Program-made: the position numbers and the translations under genes
Assembly: GCF_902498845.1 (NCBI RefSeq)
Contig: NZ_CABVLM010000004.1
Coordinates: forward strand, 124,001 to 188,000
Length of the DNA stretch: 64,000 nt
Direction: 5' to 3'
Source of the DNA: Pseudoalteromonas rhizosphaerae
GTDB lineage: Bacteria > Pseudomonadota > Gammaproteobacteria > Enterobacterales > Alteromonadaceae
Notes under the pieces: generated by a model
The model's database searches: none
What the model was told of the DNA's origin: nothing
What the model saw: the letters and a program-made list of their open reading frames with translations, nothing else
Shown: piece by piece, positions 32,902 to 45,255 of the stretch
How the letters are laid out: every line of letters starts with the position of its first letter
How positions within the stretch are numbered: position 1 is the stretch's first letter

Positions 32902-33372
32902 TTAATAGGCTTTATCAACGCGGACTGTATTATCTGATAAATATACTAAGCGCACGCTGTCGCCAGTTCTAAATATCATTTGATTGTCTTTGTCTTGTAC
33001 CACCATAAATTGTTCACCGTTTTCAACTTTGATCATTAACTCGACTAAGTGGTATTGATTATAATGGCTGCTTTGTTGCCTGTTGTTCGCCACACTGCCA
33101 CCGATGACCGAGCCTAGAATAGTCGCTGCGGTGCGACCACTGCCGCCGCCAAATTGGTTACCAATAACGCCACCAAGTAATGCACCGCCAAAGGTTTTCC
33201 AGCCACTATTTTTGTCTTGAACAAGTTCTTGCTCGGTAATATTACGTACAGATTGAACACTGCCAAATAGTACTTGCTGGACAGGAACGGCTTTATTGCG
33301 TTCGTATGCGGCAAAGCTTGGATTACTGATGAGCAGGGCTGTACACAGCCCAAGTATGAGTTTATTCATCAT
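32902..33372 (-). CDS. glycine-zipper 2TM domain periplasmic/outer-membrane protein
   Basis: A 156-residue exported protein with a signal peptide (cut near SFAA-Y). The middle holds a glycine-zipper stretch, GGALLGGVIGNQFGGGSGRTAATILGSVIGGSVA, typical of Rick_17kDa/SlyB-like envelope proteins. The C-terminal part is a beta-rich domain (LVELMIKVENGEQFMVVQDKD). No lipobox. It is the last gene of the four-gene envelope operon, 17 bases after lpoB. A structural or stress role in the envelope is likely. Confidence 0.85.
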   Translation of the reverse strand: MMNKLILGLCTALLISNPSFAAYERNKAVPVQQVLFGSVQSVRNITEQELVQDKNSGWKTFGGALLGGVIGNQFGGGSGRTAATILGSVIGGSVANNRQQSSHYNQYHLVELMIKVENGEQFMVVQDKDNQMIFRTGDSVRLVYLSDNTVRVDKAY

Positions 33373-33389
33373 TTACCTCCTCAGCTGAA

Positions 33390-34025
33390 TTACCAGCCAA
33401 AGGTTGATTTTTCGCGGGTTTTACGAATTTCTGTTTCGTCCGCCCATTCTACTAAGCCACTTTTTAAATCCATTAAGCGCATTGTGAATTTATAGTATAC
33501 GTCGGCTTTATCAGCATTCGATTTTACGATGCTCGACAGGTTGCCATAAAGCATATACTGCGCGCCAACTTGTTGGCCAAATGCAATCGCTTTAGTTGGG
33601 TCTACTAGGGCATCATCATTTTGAAAGTTCAATTGTTCTCGAGCGGCTTCTACGCGACCCATATCAACAAAACGAAATTTACCACTGCGCAATAATTGTG
33701 TTGAAATTGAATCGGTAATTGATTCAGTATCAATGTGTTCACTGGTTTTGTTTTTTATACGTTCAACAAATACGATTGGTCGAGTATTAGCTGTTAATGT
33801 GCCGACCACAGGTGATGCCAGCAGTGAATCCGTCATTTGGCTGGCGACTTTTTGTAAGTCAGTTGAACCGAAGTTAATATCAGTTGTTTCTACAGCTTGT
33901 GCGTCTCCGTAGCTGACTACGGCTTTATTGGCACAGCCACTGAGGGCAAGCGCACTCAAACCTAACAACGCAAAACCCGAGAGTGTTTTAAGCGTTGGTT
34001 TTTTAGTTGTGTTTACTGTATTCAT
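33390..34025 (-). CDS. lpoB: penicillin-binding protein activator LpoB
   Basis: A 211-residue outer-membrane lipoprotein with lipobox LALSGC. The domain after it matches the LpoB/YcfM family: VASQMTDSLLASPVV, RPIVFVERIKNKTSEHIDT, LLRSGKFRFVDM, and GAQYMLYGNLSSIV...MRLMDLKSGLVEWADETEIRK. LpoB activates the transpeptidase activity of PBP1B from the outer membrane. It lies 11 bases downstream of the YcfL-like gene; the ycfL-lpoB pairing is conserved in Enterobacteria and Vibrios, supporting the call. Confidence 0.93.
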   Translation of the reverse strand: MNTVNTTKKPTLKTLSGFALLGLSALALSGCANKAVVSYGDAQAVETTDINFGSTDLQKVASQMTDSLLASPVVGTLTANTRPIVFVERIKNKTSEHIDTESITDSISTQLLRSGKFRFVDMGRVEAAREQLNFQNDDALVDPTKAIAFGQQVGAQYMLYGNLSSIVKSNADKADVYYKFTMRLMDLKSGLVEWADETEIRKTREKSTFGW

Positions 34026-34036
34026 AATGGTGTCCT

Positions 34037-34462
34037 TTAATCTTTAAATTCTTGTGCTTGTGTCGATACTTCGCGTACCGCTAATGAAAATGTAACCGCA
34101 TCAGATGTAGGTGCAAGGCCTGGCAGTTGCACGTTAGCAAAACCAAATAAAGTCAATGATTGCCAAGGAGAATGATTGCCTTTGATCACAAAACCATCGC
34201 CGTCATACCAGGTAAATTGATACTGTAAATATTGTGATTTTTTATACTGACTCGAAAGTGTGACAACGACATCAGTTAATTGATTCGTTTGACGAGTCTT
34301 TACATCACTAATGGCCAGCTTTTTACCTAGTGCAGGATTATCGACTTTTAGCTGTTGTTGGTATTGCGCTGAAGCTTGTTCAACACTTATACCTGATGTA
34401 GTCGGTCTACTGGTACAGGCAGCAAGTAGACAGACCGTTAATAATGGCACTAAATATTTCAT
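34037..34462 (-). CDS. YcfL family lipoprotein
   Basis: A 141-residue lipoprotein with lipobox LLAAC near residue 16. The mature part has the DUF1425 beta-sandwich pattern of YcfL (VVVTLSSQYKKSQYLQYQFTWYDGDGFVI). Function unknown, but it is consistently the neighbour of lpoB. Spacing: 8 bases after the COG3014 gene, 11 bases before lpoB. Confidence 0.88.
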   Translation of the reverse strand: MKYLVPLLTVCLLAACTSRPTTSGISVEQASAQYQQQLKVDNPALGKKLAISDVKTRQTNQLTDVVVTLSSQYKKSQYLQYQFTWYDGDGFVIKGNHSPWQSLTLFGFANVQLPGLAPTSDAVTFSLAVREVSTQAQEFKD

Positions 34463-34470
34463 GATAGCTC

Positions 34471-35835
34471 CTAAAGTTGCACTACATGGGAATTAAAATA
34501 GTTGTTAATAGAGGTTAGATAAATCAAGGTTAACCCTTGCTTACTAACCGTAAAGTTTATGTCTTTCTGATTGGCAAGTTTTAAAACATGGTCTCCTGCT
34601 GTTAACTGGGTGCGCGCAACACTTATTTGATTAGGTAAAGTTAACCAACTGCGGGTATCTGCTTGCTCAGAGGCTAGGTTGTATAGATTAGCGAGTATAT
34701 TACCCACATCGCCGCCACTTCTAGCCAGCTCTGCCCGTACTTTTTCTTTAGCGACTAACCGCAATATTTGCCTCGATACTCTTGCAGGTGTTTGCTCTTC
34801 AAGTGTTTTAGCCGCTAACGCTTCTATTCTTACCAATGGACTCAAAGGTAAAATCTGTGTTCCGATACTAATATCACTAACCGCTGGTATATAAGCTCTA
34901 TCTTTATAAACGGGCATCGCTAAGCTATAAAAACGGGCATCACCACCGGATGTATAAATAGGCAGACGCAACACAAATTCATCTTTTTCTGGCACTAAAC
35001 CTTGTTCGATCAAGACCACAACGTCACCGCTGTTGGCGACTTGTTTTGGTAATTCAGCAAAGCGTTTTTTATACTCGGAAAAATCTTGATCAAACCCTTG
35101 CTGTTTTGCTAATTGCAGCACAACCTGCTGCAAATAGGTATTTTCAGGATTGATCTCTAATGCCTTTTTATAATCTATATATGCATCATCGTATTGCTTA
35201 TTACTTTGATAGAGCAAACCTGACAGATAAAATGTAAACGCATTTTGATAGCCATTTTTTACGTTTTTGATCACCTCATCCATACTTGGGTAATGTTTTT
35301 GTGCTGCTTTTACGCTAGCATCTATGTCGTCTTGATTAGCCGTTAACGCATCTGTTTGTACTTTATTTGCACGGCGAACTTCGACTAATGCGCCTTCGAT
35401 ATTATGTTGATATATATAATTAAGTGCTTGGTAACTGTGCAGCATACTCATTTCATAAGCCGCTGGCGTATAGCTAATGACTGAATCATTGGTTAAAAGG
35501 GCGTTACTTTGTTCAAGCCCTGCGCTTACTTGTATTTTTGCTGCTTGGCGTTTTATTTCCATTTGCTGATATACCGCTTCGTACTGTGGTTTTGCAGCCT
35601 CATTTTGATTATTTAAATTGCTTAAACGGGCCTGCTCTAATTGATTGAGCAAGTAGTTACTATGTGACTGCCCATTAGTCGGCAAAAGCTGTTGGGCTTG
35701 GTCGATATTGTTGGTCTTAATAGCTTGGCGTACAGGCGTCATTTGGGTAGCGTAATCTGAAAACAGATCACTAAACCCAATGGTGCTGCATCCACTTAGC
35801 ATGACACAAAAGCCAAAAATAACACTGCGTTGCAC
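34471..35835 (-). CDS. COG3014 family lipoprotein with TPR-like repeats
   Basis: A 454-residue lipoprotein, lipobox MLSGC near residue 16. A helical TPR-like half (about 60-260: LNQLEQARLSNLNNQ, AYIDYKKALEINPENTYL) is followed by a beta-rich half. It begins with GTG at 35835, with AGGAG 6 bases upstream; the overlapping ATG at 35837 is out of frame. First gene of the operon COG3014-YcfL-LpoB-glycine zipper, so an envelope or peptidoglycan role is inferred from company. A small palindrome (AGATTA-GCA-TAATCT, 35864-35878) sits in its promoter region. Confidence 0.88.
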   Translation of the reverse strand: MQRSVIFGFCVMLSGCSTIGFSDLFSDYATQMTPVRQAIKTNNIDQAQQLLPTNGQSHSNYLLNQLEQARLSNLNNQNEAAKPQYEAVYQQMEIKRQAAKIQVSAGLEQSNALLTNDSVISYTPAAYEMSMLHSYQALNYIYQHNIEGALVEVRRANKVQTDALTANQDDIDASVKAAQKHYPSMDEVIKNVKNGYQNAFTFYLSGLLYQSNKQYDDAYIDYKKALEINPENTYLQQVVLQLAKQQGFDQDFSEYKKRFAELPKQVANSGDVVVLIEQGLVPEKDEFVLRLPIYTSGGDARFYSLAMPVYKDRAYIPAVSDISIGTQILPLSPLVRIEALAAKTLEEQTPARVSRQILRLVAKEKVRAELARSGGDVGNILANLYNLASEQADTRSWLTLPNQISVARTQLTAGDHVLKLANQKDINFTVSKQGLTLIYLTSINNYFNSHVVQL

Positions 35836-36175
35836 ATGGCACTCCTTTTATAAGCGTTAATACAGATTAGCATAATCTAATCCAGAGGAGATGTTAAACA
35901 ATGTAAAAAAGCGTAGCAATCACCGTGTTTATAAGAAATAGTTACGCGATCATTGGTCACTGAGTTGTTGCACGATACATTCGAATGATCAAAACAATAG
36001 GTAAGCTTTGCGCTATTATGGCAATCCTGTATAAATAGATACTTCAGGCAAACAGGTAGCTGATTTTCTTATTATGTTGATTAATTAATGGCTCGAGTTC
36101 TTGCCGACTACTAAACGACAGAATAACTCACCTCATAGGGTTTAATGCTTAGCAATATTAAAACTAAGGATCACT
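35836..36175. other. 340-base divergent intergenic region
   Basis: Separates the lipoprotein operon (minus) from the DMT transporter (plus). It holds the palindrome AGATTA-GCA-TAATCT at 35864-35878, 29 bases from the GTG of the COG3014 gene, which may be an operator or core promoter. Nothing else with coding or structural signal is visible. Confidence 0.4.
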
Positions 36176-37037
36176 TTGAAAGCAACATTGTTTACGGTAC
36201 TCGCCCTAGTGGCATTTGCAGCTAATTCTCTTTTATGTCGTATGGCATTAGCACAAAATTACATTGATCCATGGAATTTCACAGCTTTGCGGCTATTCAG
36301 TGGCGCATTGTGTTTAGGATTTATTTTCCTTATACAAGCAGTACCAACAGAGTCTTTAGCTAGGGAAGGTAACAATCTTAATAATACAGAGCATGAACGT
36401 GGTAGTTGGCGCAGCAGTGTTAGCTTACTGGTTTATGCGTTATGTTTTTCAATTGCCTATGTAGAATTGGACACTGGAACTGGCGCGTTGATTTTATTTT
36501 CAGCTGTTCAATTAACTATGATTGGCTGGGGGATTTTCAACAAGGAGCGACTCACAACTGTACAGTGGTGTGCATTTATTATCGCTGTCATTGGTTTTGT
36601 GTATTTAATGCTGCCATCGGCAACGATGCCGTCAATGAGCCCTGCATTATTAATGACGATTAGCGGTATTGCGTGGGGGATATACAGTATTCGCGGAAAA
36701 GTGTGCCTATCCCCACTGAAAACCACAACGTTTAATTTTGTGCGTAGTTTATTTGCATTACCGATATTGTTGATCGTGGGTTTTGGTTATTTATCGGGGA
36801 TCAGTTGGCAGGGGATCGCGCTTGCATGTGCATCAGGTGCTCTTGCGTCGGGTATTGGCTATAGTGTTTGGTATGTTGCCGTACCCTTATTAAAAAGCAG
36901 TCAAGCCGCAGTGGTTCAGCTTTGTGTGCCAGTGATAGCTGCACTGGCAGGGATGTTATTTTTAGCGGAAGAACTAAGCATTCAGTTTGTTATTGCCAGC
37001 GCCGTTATTCTTGGCGCTGTGCTGGTTTTTTTACTGG

Positions 37038-37057
<20 letters not shown>
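36176..37057 (+). CDS. DMT superfamily (EamA) transporter
   Basis: A 293-residue inner-membrane protein with about ten hydrophobic segments in two EamA halves (about 1-135 and 150-290). The second half contains GIGYSVWYVAVPLLKSSQAAVVQLCVPVIAALAGMLFLAEEL, the most conserved EamA stretch. Probable exporter of amino acids or other metabolites; substrate not readable. It starts with TTG at 36176 with AAGGA upstream. Its 3' end overlaps the convergent M15 peptidase gene by 20 bases. Confidence 0.88.
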
Positions 37058-39210
<2,153 letters not shown>

Positions 39211-39215
39211 ATTAA

Positions 39216-39710
39216 TTACTTCTTAGTTAGTGTTAAAAGAGTATCTACCCCAGCTGTAACCTGAGATAAAGAATAATGTATTGGTTTAAGTTGATGCCCG
39301 TTAAGTAAAATAAGGCTGGCAAGTAAGGGGCTATTGAGATCTCTAAGATCAAAATAAGCGAGCCGTTGCCCTTTGGTTATTTTACTGCCGTTGAGTTGGG
39401 CTATATGAGTGTGTTTAATGTGTTGCTGTTGGTCTAAATATAAATTTAGAAGCACTTTTAAGCCATTGTTGGCTTGTAAAATAAATTCAGTACCGGCATT
39501 TTTTACTTGCATTAATGTACCATCAAAGGGCGCTAATATTTTATGATTGCTCAGGGCAACCATTATCCCTGGGCCAAGTGTGCCGTAGCTAAAGAAGGGT
39601 TCTGGGTGCTCGCTTAATGGGGCAACTTTACCACTAAAAGGGCTACAAATTGCAATACTGTTAGCCGCTAACTGACGTTGTGGTAAATAACTAATATCCG
39701 TGTATTTCAT
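39216..39710 (-). CDS. degenerate EIIA-Glc-like protein without active-site histidines
   Basis: A 164-residue protein with the EIIA-Glc (Crr) fold: ICSPFSGKVAPLSEHPEPFFSYGTLGPGIMVAL and HKILAPFDGTLMQV align with Crr without gaps. In Crr the phosphorylated His90 and the assisting His75 lie in LFVHFG and ETNHAF; here the matching residues are Asn89 (LLNLY) and Thr74 (NAGTEF). It therefore cannot take part in phosphotransfer by the known mechanism. It may be a binding or regulatory module instead. It overlaps the ACT gene by one base (TAATG) and precedes the YffB-like gene. Confidence 0.85.
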   Translation of the reverse strand: MKYTDISYLPQRQLAANSIAICSPFSGKVAPLSEHPEPFFSYGTLGPGIMVALSNHKILAPFDGTLMQVKNAGTEFILQANNGLKVLLNLYLDQQQHIKHTHIAQLNGSKITKGQRLAYFDLRDLNSPLLASLILLNGHQLKPIHYSLSQVTAGVDTLLTLTKK

Positions 39711-40108
39711 TATGTTAATTTGGGCTCATTGAGAAACTGATAGCCATCTTTTTTTAACGCGCTGATGGCATCTTTAATACGCTGTTGTTTTACTAAAACG
39801 TAATCGGTGTCGTAGGTTGAAATAGCAAAAATAGAGATATTAGCTCTGGCTAAAACTCCAGAAATATTTGCCATTATTCCGGTTAAGGAAAAACCAAGTG
39901 GACCGATCACTTCTAACGCGCGCCAATCGTGCTCAGCATCAAGGCTTTCAATGGCGAACTGGCTAGGGCAAACAATAGATAACTCATCATTGGTTTTGGC
40001 GATAATAAACATTGATTGTTTGAATAAAGCAGCGGGGATCTCGCTATCAACATCAAGGCTATGAATGGTAAAGGCCGTACTATGCAGTTGTAACGTTTGC
40101 TTAGACAT
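39710..40108 (-). CDS. ACT domain protein (COG3603 type)
   Basis: A 132-residue protein. The C-terminal part (about 60-125) is ACT-like: LGFSLTGIMANISGVLARANISIFAISTYDTDYVLVK, the usual betaalphabeta start with a small-molecule (often amino-acid) binding loop. The ATG at 40108 with GGGG upstream is preferred to the longer start at 40204, which would give an unusual leader. It heads the operon ACT/EIIA-like/YffB/dapE/M15; the presence of dapE makes an amino-acid-sensing role attractive but unproven. Confidence 0.85.
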   Translation of the reverse strand: MSKQTLQLHSTAFTIHSLDVDSEIPAALFKQSMFIIAKTNDELSIVCPSQFAIESLDAEHDWRALEVIGPLGFSLTGIMANISGVLARANISIFAISTYDTDYVLVKQQRIKDAISALKKDGYQFLNEPKLT

Positions 40109-40293
40109 TGCTACCCCTTTTTTAATTGTGAGACTTCCCATCTGTGTATACTGATCAATAGTATAGATTATCTTACTTAAATAAAAGAGCAATGTTGTCC
40201 ACAATTTCTGTGGATAAGGTTGGGAATAGGGAGGTATAACAACGCTAAGTTATTTATTTTATTTATAATTATTATTAGCTAAAGAAATGCACA

Positions 40294-40326
40294 GGGTAAA
40301 GTGATCATCATGCAATCACTTTACCC
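40294..40326 (-). terminator. inverted repeat downstream of pta
   Basis: GGGTAAAGTGAT (40294-40305) and ATCACTTTACCC (40315-40326) form a perfect 12-bp stem with a 9-base loop, 6 bases after the pta stop on the minus strand. The T-tract is poor, so it may end transcription inefficiently or stabilise the mRNA. Confidence 0.65.
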
Positions 40327-40332
40327 ATGGTG

Positions 40333-42483
40333 TTAAATGTTTTCGGCTTGTGCCGCTTGGATAGCAGTCAGCGCAATGGTATAGACAATATCATCAACCA
40401 AAGCACCGCGGCTTAAGTCATTGACGGGTTTGCGCATACCTTGCAACATTGGGCCGATACTTATCAAATCAGCACTTCGTTGCACCGCTTTATAAGTGGT
40501 ATTACCGGTATTTAAGTCTGGAAATATAAACACCGTCGCTTTACCAGCCACTGGGCTATTTGGTGCTTTTTTAAGTGCGACATTTTCCATAATCGCCGCA
40601 TCATATTGTAAAGGGCCATCGATGATCAGATCAGGGCGTTTTTGTTGCGCTAACTTTGTTGCCAGACGGACTTTTTCTACATCAGCCCCAGTGCCTGACG
40701 TGCCGGTGCTGTAGCTTATCATCGCTACTCGTGGCTCAATACCAAATGCGGCGGCTGAGTCTGCGGATTGAATGGCAATATCGGCTAATTGCTCAGCGGT
40801 TGGATCAGGATTTATGGCACAATCTCCGTATACCAGTACTTGATCAGGCAGCAACATAAAAAACACCGACGAGACTAATGATGACCCTGGTGCGGTTTTT
40901 ATTAATTGCAGCGGCGGACGAATGGTGTTGGCAGTTGTATTTACTGCACCCGAAACCAGACCATCAACTTGACCACGCTCTAACATCATAGTGCCAAGCA
41001 CAACGTTGTCTTGGAGCTGTTCAAGGGCAACCACTTCAGTCAGGCCTTTGCTTTTACGAATTTCAACCATAGGCGCAACATAGTCGTTGATCACATCAAG
41101 AGGTTCGATAATGGTTACATTTTCGTTTAGCTCAACACCTTGTTGTATAGCGATACGTTCAATTTCTTCTCGATCGCCCAATAGAATGGTCTTCGCAATA
41201 CCACGTTGACCGCAAATAGCGGCGGCTTTTATTGTGCGAGGCTCATTGCCTTCAGGCAACACAATAGTTTTTGCGGCTTGGCGGGCTTTATCCGTGAGTA
41301 AATAACGAAATGCTGGAGGCGACATTTTACGAGTTTTGCCGACACTTTTAGCAAGCGTATCTAACCAGTCAGAATCAATATGGCTGGCATTATGATGCTT
41401 TACTTTATCAATTCGTTGTACGTCATCGCACGGTACTTCCATATTAAAGTTATGCAGTAGCAATGAAGTACGCCAGGTGTCAGCATCTGTACTGAGGATT
41501 GGCAGGCCGGTGGCCATCGCTTGTTCGCACAAGGTCATGATCCGTGGCTCAGGTTTAAAACCACCAGTTAATAAGATAGCTCCTAATTTAGTGCCATTCA
41601 TGGCTGATAAACAGGCCGCAACTAACACATCTGAACGATCGCCTGGGGTCACCAGCAGTGCGCCTGGGGTAAAATGATTTAAGATATTTGACACTGTTCT
41701 GGCACAAAATGTTACTCGGCGTAGACGACGGTGAGCCATATCACCTTCGTTGATCACGTCAGCTTTTAAATACGCACATAAATCTTTAACACGCGGCGCA
41801 ACCAGCTCAAAATCCCATGGGATCGAGCCAAGCAACATAAACGGATGTTTTCTAAAAATAGGTAAAGATGCTAAGCGATTGAGCTCATTGTCAAGCTCGT
41901 CGGGTTTATGTGCTTCCACGAGATCGGCGCGTGCTCTGCCTTCATCATCCAGTGGTGCATTTACTTTATTAAAAATACAGCCTAATACGCGGGCATGGTC
42001 AACACTGCCATAATACCCGGCTGCAATTTCTAGGCGGTCTTCAATTTGATCGTTACTGTCATTACCAGGAGTGAGCACAAACACAATGTCAGCGCCGAGA
42101 GTTTGTGCTATTTCGCGGTTTACTCTACCTGCATAAGGTTGGCGGCGAGTAGGGACCATACCTTCGATAATTGCGACTACATCGTTGCCTATGGCATTTT
42201 CAAAGCGCTCAACAATTTCTTCAAGTAAATCATCACCTTTACCATCCCCGATCATTTGCTCTGCATAATTTAGTGCAAAAGGAGTAGGGGGTGTAATAGG
42301 TGAGCCTTGGGTGACAATTTGTGTTGATTTTTCAGGGCCCGTTTCACCTGAGCGAGGCTGGGCTATGGGCTTGAAAAAATTAACTTTTACCGCTTTTTGT
42401 TCTAACGCACGCACTAACCCGACTGAGACCGATGTTAAACCAACCCCAGTAGAGATAGGTACTAGCATAATTCGACGTGCCAT
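40333..42483 (-). CDS. pta: phosphate acetyltransferase, long form
   Basis: A 716-residue enzyme interconverting acetyl-CoA and acetyl phosphate. It is the long proteobacterial form: an N-terminal P-loop-like domain ([22 protein letters not shown]), a central DRTGG domain (about 225-340), and the C-terminal catalytic PTA_PTB domain (about 390-710) with [14 protein letters not shown] and [15 protein letters not shown]. Its start lies 2 bases after the ackA stop, so ackA-pta is one operon. A 12-bp inverted repeat lies just downstream (40294-40326). Confidence 0.97.
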   Translation of the reverse strand: MARRIMLVPISTGVGLTSVSVGLVRALEQKAVKVNFFKPIAQPRSGETGPEKSTQIVTQGSPITPPTPFALNYAEQMIGDGKGDDLLEEIVERFENAIGNDVVAIIEGMVPTRRQPYAGRVNREIAQTLGADIVFVLTPGNDSNDQIEDRLEIAAGYYGSVDHARVLGCIFNKVNAPLDDEGRARADLVEAHKPDELDNELNRLASLPIFRKHPFMLLGSIPWDFELVAPRVKDLCAYLKADVINEGDMAHRRLRRVTFCARTVSNILNHFTPGALLVTPGDRSDVLVAACLSAMNGTKLGAILLTGGFKPEPRIMTLCEQAMATGLPILSTDADTWRTSLLLHNFNMEVPCDDVQRIDKVKHHNASHIDSDWLDTLAKSVGKTRKMSPPAFRYLLTDKARQAAKTIVLPEGNEPRTIKAAAICGQRGIAKTILLGDREEIERIAIQQGVELNENVTIIEPLDVINDYVAPMVEIRKSKGLTEVVALEQLQDNVVLGTMMLERGQVDGLVSGAVNTTANTIRPPLQLIKTAPGSSLVSSVFFMLLPDQVLVYGDCAINPDPTAEQLADIAIQSADSAAAFGIEPRVAMISYSTGTSGTGADVEKVRLATKLAQQKRPDLIIDGPLQYDAAIMENVALKKAPNSPVAGKATVFIFPDLNTGNTTYKAVQRSADLISIGPMLQGMRKPVNDLSRGALVDDIVYTIALTAIQAAQAENI

Positions 42484-42485
42484 AA

Positions 42486-43697
42486 TTATAACTCCTGTGC
42501 AATTGAGGCGGCATCAAGAGCAATGACCCACTCTTCATTTGTTGGCATTACTACTGCTTTTGTTTTTGCATTATTACTGCTGATAACCCCTTGTGTGCCA
42601 AATCGGGCTGCAAGGTTGGCTGTACTGTCGCAATCAAGGCCAAGATAGCTCAGCTGTGTTATTACTTTATCACGAATAATATCGGAGTTTTCACCAATAC
42701 CACCGGTAAAAATTAACGCATCAAGGCGTTGCAATGGCACCATAAATGCGGCTATTTGTTTTGCTAAACGATAGCAAAACATCTCCAATGCTAAAATGGC
42801 TTTTTCATTTCCTGCGACAGCAGCTTCTTCTATCGTGCGACAGTCATTAGAAAGTTCACTGATACCCAGTAAGCCGCTTTGCTGGTTTAATAAATCATCA
42901 ATTTGTTGTGCATCGTAGTTAAGTTGGGTGGTTAAAAAGTTAAATAAACCCGGATCAATATCTCCGCTGCGGGTGCCCATCATTAAGCCTTCTAGTGGAG
43001 TTAAGCCCATGCTGGTATCAACACTTTTGCCATTTTTAATTGCACACACAGAGCAGCCATTACCTAAGTGAGCGCTGATAAAATTACTTTGCTCAATAGG
43101 CTGGTTTAAAAGGGCTGCTGTTTGACCTGCAACATAATAATGGCTGGTACCATGAAAGCCGTAACGTCTAACACCATAATCAGTATAAAGTTTATAAGGA
43201 AGGGCATATAAATAGGCAACATTGCCCATGGTTTGATGAAACGCGGTATCAAACACAGCAACTTGCGGTAGTCCCTTGAATGATGCTTGCGCCGCAGCAA
43301 TGCCTAATAAATTAGCGTGCCCATGTAATGGCGCAAGCGTAGCGGCTTGGGTGATTCCTTTAATTACATCATCGTCAATCAGTACCGATTTAGTAAAGTG
43401 CTCGCCGCCGTGAACCACGCGATGACCTACTGCAATAAGGTTTTCAGCTAAATGGTGTTCGTTGATAAGGCTAACTAAGGTATCGATTGCTGCACTGTGA
43501 GCTTGATTAGGCGCAAGTTCAATCAGTTGTTTTTTGCCAAGGTACTTGTATTTCACAGATGGCGACGATGAGCCTAGGCGTTCAGCAAGACCTGAAATGA
43601 TTTCTTCAGATGTGGTGGCATCTAAAATAGCGAATTTTAAACTCGAACTTCCACAGTTCAGTACAAGAACATGATGAGGTGATGATTGCGAAGACAT
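42486..43697 (-). CDS. ackA: acetate kinase
   Basis: A 403-residue ASKHA-fold enzyme: acetyl phosphate plus ADP to acetate plus ATP. Signature blocks: [15 protein letters not shown] at the start, [39 protein letters not shown], and [15 protein letters not shown]. Length matches E. coli (400). Operon with pta. Divergent from yfbV with a 315-base region between, the same yfbV-ackA-pta order as in E. coli. Confidence 0.97.
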   Translation of the reverse strand: MSSQSSPHHVLVLNCGSSSLKFAILDATTSEEIISGLAERLGSSSPSVKYKYLGKKQLIELAPNQAHSAAIDTLVSLINEHHLAENLIAVGHRVVHGGEHFTKSVLIDDDVIKGITQAATLAPLHGHANLLGIAAAQASFKGLPQVAVFDTAFHQTMGNVAYLYALPYKLYTDYGVRRYGFHGTSHYYVAGQTAALLNQPIEQSNFISAHLGNGCSVCAIKNGKSVDTSMGLTPLEGLMMGTRSGDIDPGLFNFLTTQLNYDAQQIDDLLNQQSGLLGISELSNDCRTIEEAAVAGNEKAILALEMFCYRLAKQIAAFMVPLQRLDALIFTGGIGENSDIIRDKVITQLSYLGLDCDSTANLAARFGTQGVISSNNAKTKAVVMPTNEEWVIALDAASIAQEL

Positions 43698-44012
43698 AAC
43701 AGGATCCCATTTTTTGACAATTGCGCATTAAGCTTAGTTGTTATATAACCAAGTACTCGAGCATAGTGATTAAAGTAAAAGAGTCATTGGTCGATAAATT
43801 GCTATGGATATCTGTAATGACTATACTAAAGTCTAGTTGACTTAACGTGCGCTTATTTTAACTCATTAATTGTTTTAAGGTAAGTTTAAACCATGATCAA
43901 AAACACGTTTTGGACGAAAAAGGTGGAAGGGATTTTACACAGGAATGTTACCGTGAATATGATACACTCATTGCGGTAACATTAATAAATATACCAGCGA
44001 CACCTAGGAGTC
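43698..44012. other. divergent ackA/yfbV intergenic region
   Basis: A 315-base region containing the promoters of ackA and yfbV. Its clearest element is a 10-bp perfect inverted repeat AATGTTACCG (43944-43953) / CGGTAACATT (43974-43983) with 20 bases between, 30 bases before the yfbV ATG. The spacer includes a TATGAT hexamer that could be a yfbV -10. No other structure seen. Confidence 0.5.
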
Positions 44013-44462
44013 ATGATGCAAAAAAGTGTGATGTCACAAGTCCAAACTGGTCGTGAATATGCAAAAAAATGGCCTATGCGTAAAGAATTAGCGCCTCTGT
44101 TCACGGAGTTTAGAGTGATCAAAGCCACCGAGCTGGCAATTACAGTAATGCCGATTTTGGCAATGCTCACTTTATTTATGCAAATTAATTATTTAGGCAG
44201 CAGTTTTTTACCTCAAGCAGTCGCTATCGCGTTGTTTTTTTTATCTCTACCGCTACAGGGATTGCTGTGGTTAGGCAAGCGTGCAGATACTGTACTTGAG
44301 CCTGCGATGGAGCATTGGTATAAAGAGCTCCATACGAAAATGGTAGCCAATGGCTACCAAGGGCATGTTCCAAAAGACAAACCACGTTATGCGGAGTTGG
44401 CCCATTTACTCAATGATATGTTTGATAAAATGGACCGCGCGTTTACCCGAGAGAATCTGTAA
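44013..44462 (+). CDS. yfbV: YfbV/DUF412 family membrane protein
   Basis: A 149-residue protein with two hydrophobic segments (about 45-65 and 68-90) and a hydrophilic C-terminal half. The N-terminal VQTGREYAKKWPMRKELAPLFTEFRVIKATELAITVMP is typical of the YfbV family. In E. coli YfbV is described as insulating the Ter macrodomain. Position next to ackA-pta is conserved. Its 3' end overlaps convergent rlmA by 20 bases. Starts at the first of two tandem ATG codons. Confidence 0.92.
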   Translation: MMQKSVMSQVQTGREYAKKWPMRKELAPLFTEFRVIKATELAITVMPILAMLTLFMQINYLGSSFLPQAVAIALFFLSLPLQGLLWLGKRADTVLEPAMEHWYKELHTKMVANGYQGHVPKDKPRYAELAHLLNDMFDKMDRAFTRENL

Positions 44463-45255
44463 CACGTTTAAATTGACTAACATAAAATGACAGGGTGACA
44501 GCTTGCTCACCTTGTTGTTCTAGTTGTTGCCAATGTTCAGGGCGAAACTTCCAAGCAAAGGGAGTCATAGTGATCAAGTTCTTCACATCTTTAAATGGCA
44601 AACTTATCTGTTGTTCTAACAATGTTTGCTCTATAAGCTCAAACCCTTCAGGCGCAGCAATCGGTGTATGCGCATTGACGTCTCGATAAATATAGTGCTT
44701 GAGTTCTTTTAAATGCCAAGGGCCAGGGCTTGCAACTACCAATGTAGCGTCTACTTTTGCTAATCGAGCCAATTCAGCATCAAATAATGGGGCAAAAATA
44801 CTCACTAATACATCTGCTGAGCCATCATTAAATGGAGCTTGGCTGATTGATGCAACGCTAAAATTACAGTTACTGTATCGCTTTGCAGCATATTTAACCG
44901 CTGATTTTGATATATCGACGCCATAAACGTGTGCTGTACATGCATTGGCAATCGCATGAGTATAAAAACCCTCCCCGCACCCTAAATCAATTACCTGTTG
45001 TGGTACTTGCAGAGCAACTCGCTGTGCAACGGCATGTTGTAAAAACTGGTAGTGCCCAGTGCTTAAAAAAGCACGTCTTGCTTGTACCATGTCAAGATTA
45101 TCACCAGGTTGCTTAGAGTTCTTTTGTTGCACAGGTAATAAATTCACATAGCCTTCTTTTGCAGTGTCAAAGCTATGGTTGTTAATACACTTTAGCACTT
45201 TGGCCTGTAATTCAAGTGACTGCTGACAGAGCGGGCATTGGTAATCGAGACTCAT
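44443..45255 (-). CDS. rlmA: 23S rRNA (guanine745-N1)-methyltransferase
   Basis: A 270-residue SAM-dependent methyltransferase. N-terminal zinc knuckle: Cys7, Cys10, Cys23, His27. The SAM site is VIDLGCGEGFYTHAIA (about 88-103). YVNLLPVQQKNSKQPGDNLDMVQARRAFL is characteristic of RlmA(I). It modifies helix 35 of 23S rRNA. It overlaps the CbiM-like permease gene by 4 bases (ATGA), so it is expressed from the xthA-led operon. Confidence 0.93.
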   Translation of the reverse strand: MSLDYQCPLCQQSLELQAKVLKCINNHSFDTAKEGYVNLLPVQQKNSKQPGDNLDMVQARRAFLSTGHYQFLQHAVAQRVALQVPQQVIDLGCGEGFYTHAIANACTAHVYGVDISKSAVKYAAKRYSNCNFSVASISQAPFNDGSADVLVSIFAPLFDAELARLAKVDATLVVASPGPWHLKELKHYIYRDVNAHTPIAAPEGFELIEQTLLEQQISLPFKDVKNLITMTPFAWKFRPEHWQQLEQQGEQAVTLSFYVSQFKRVTDSLG

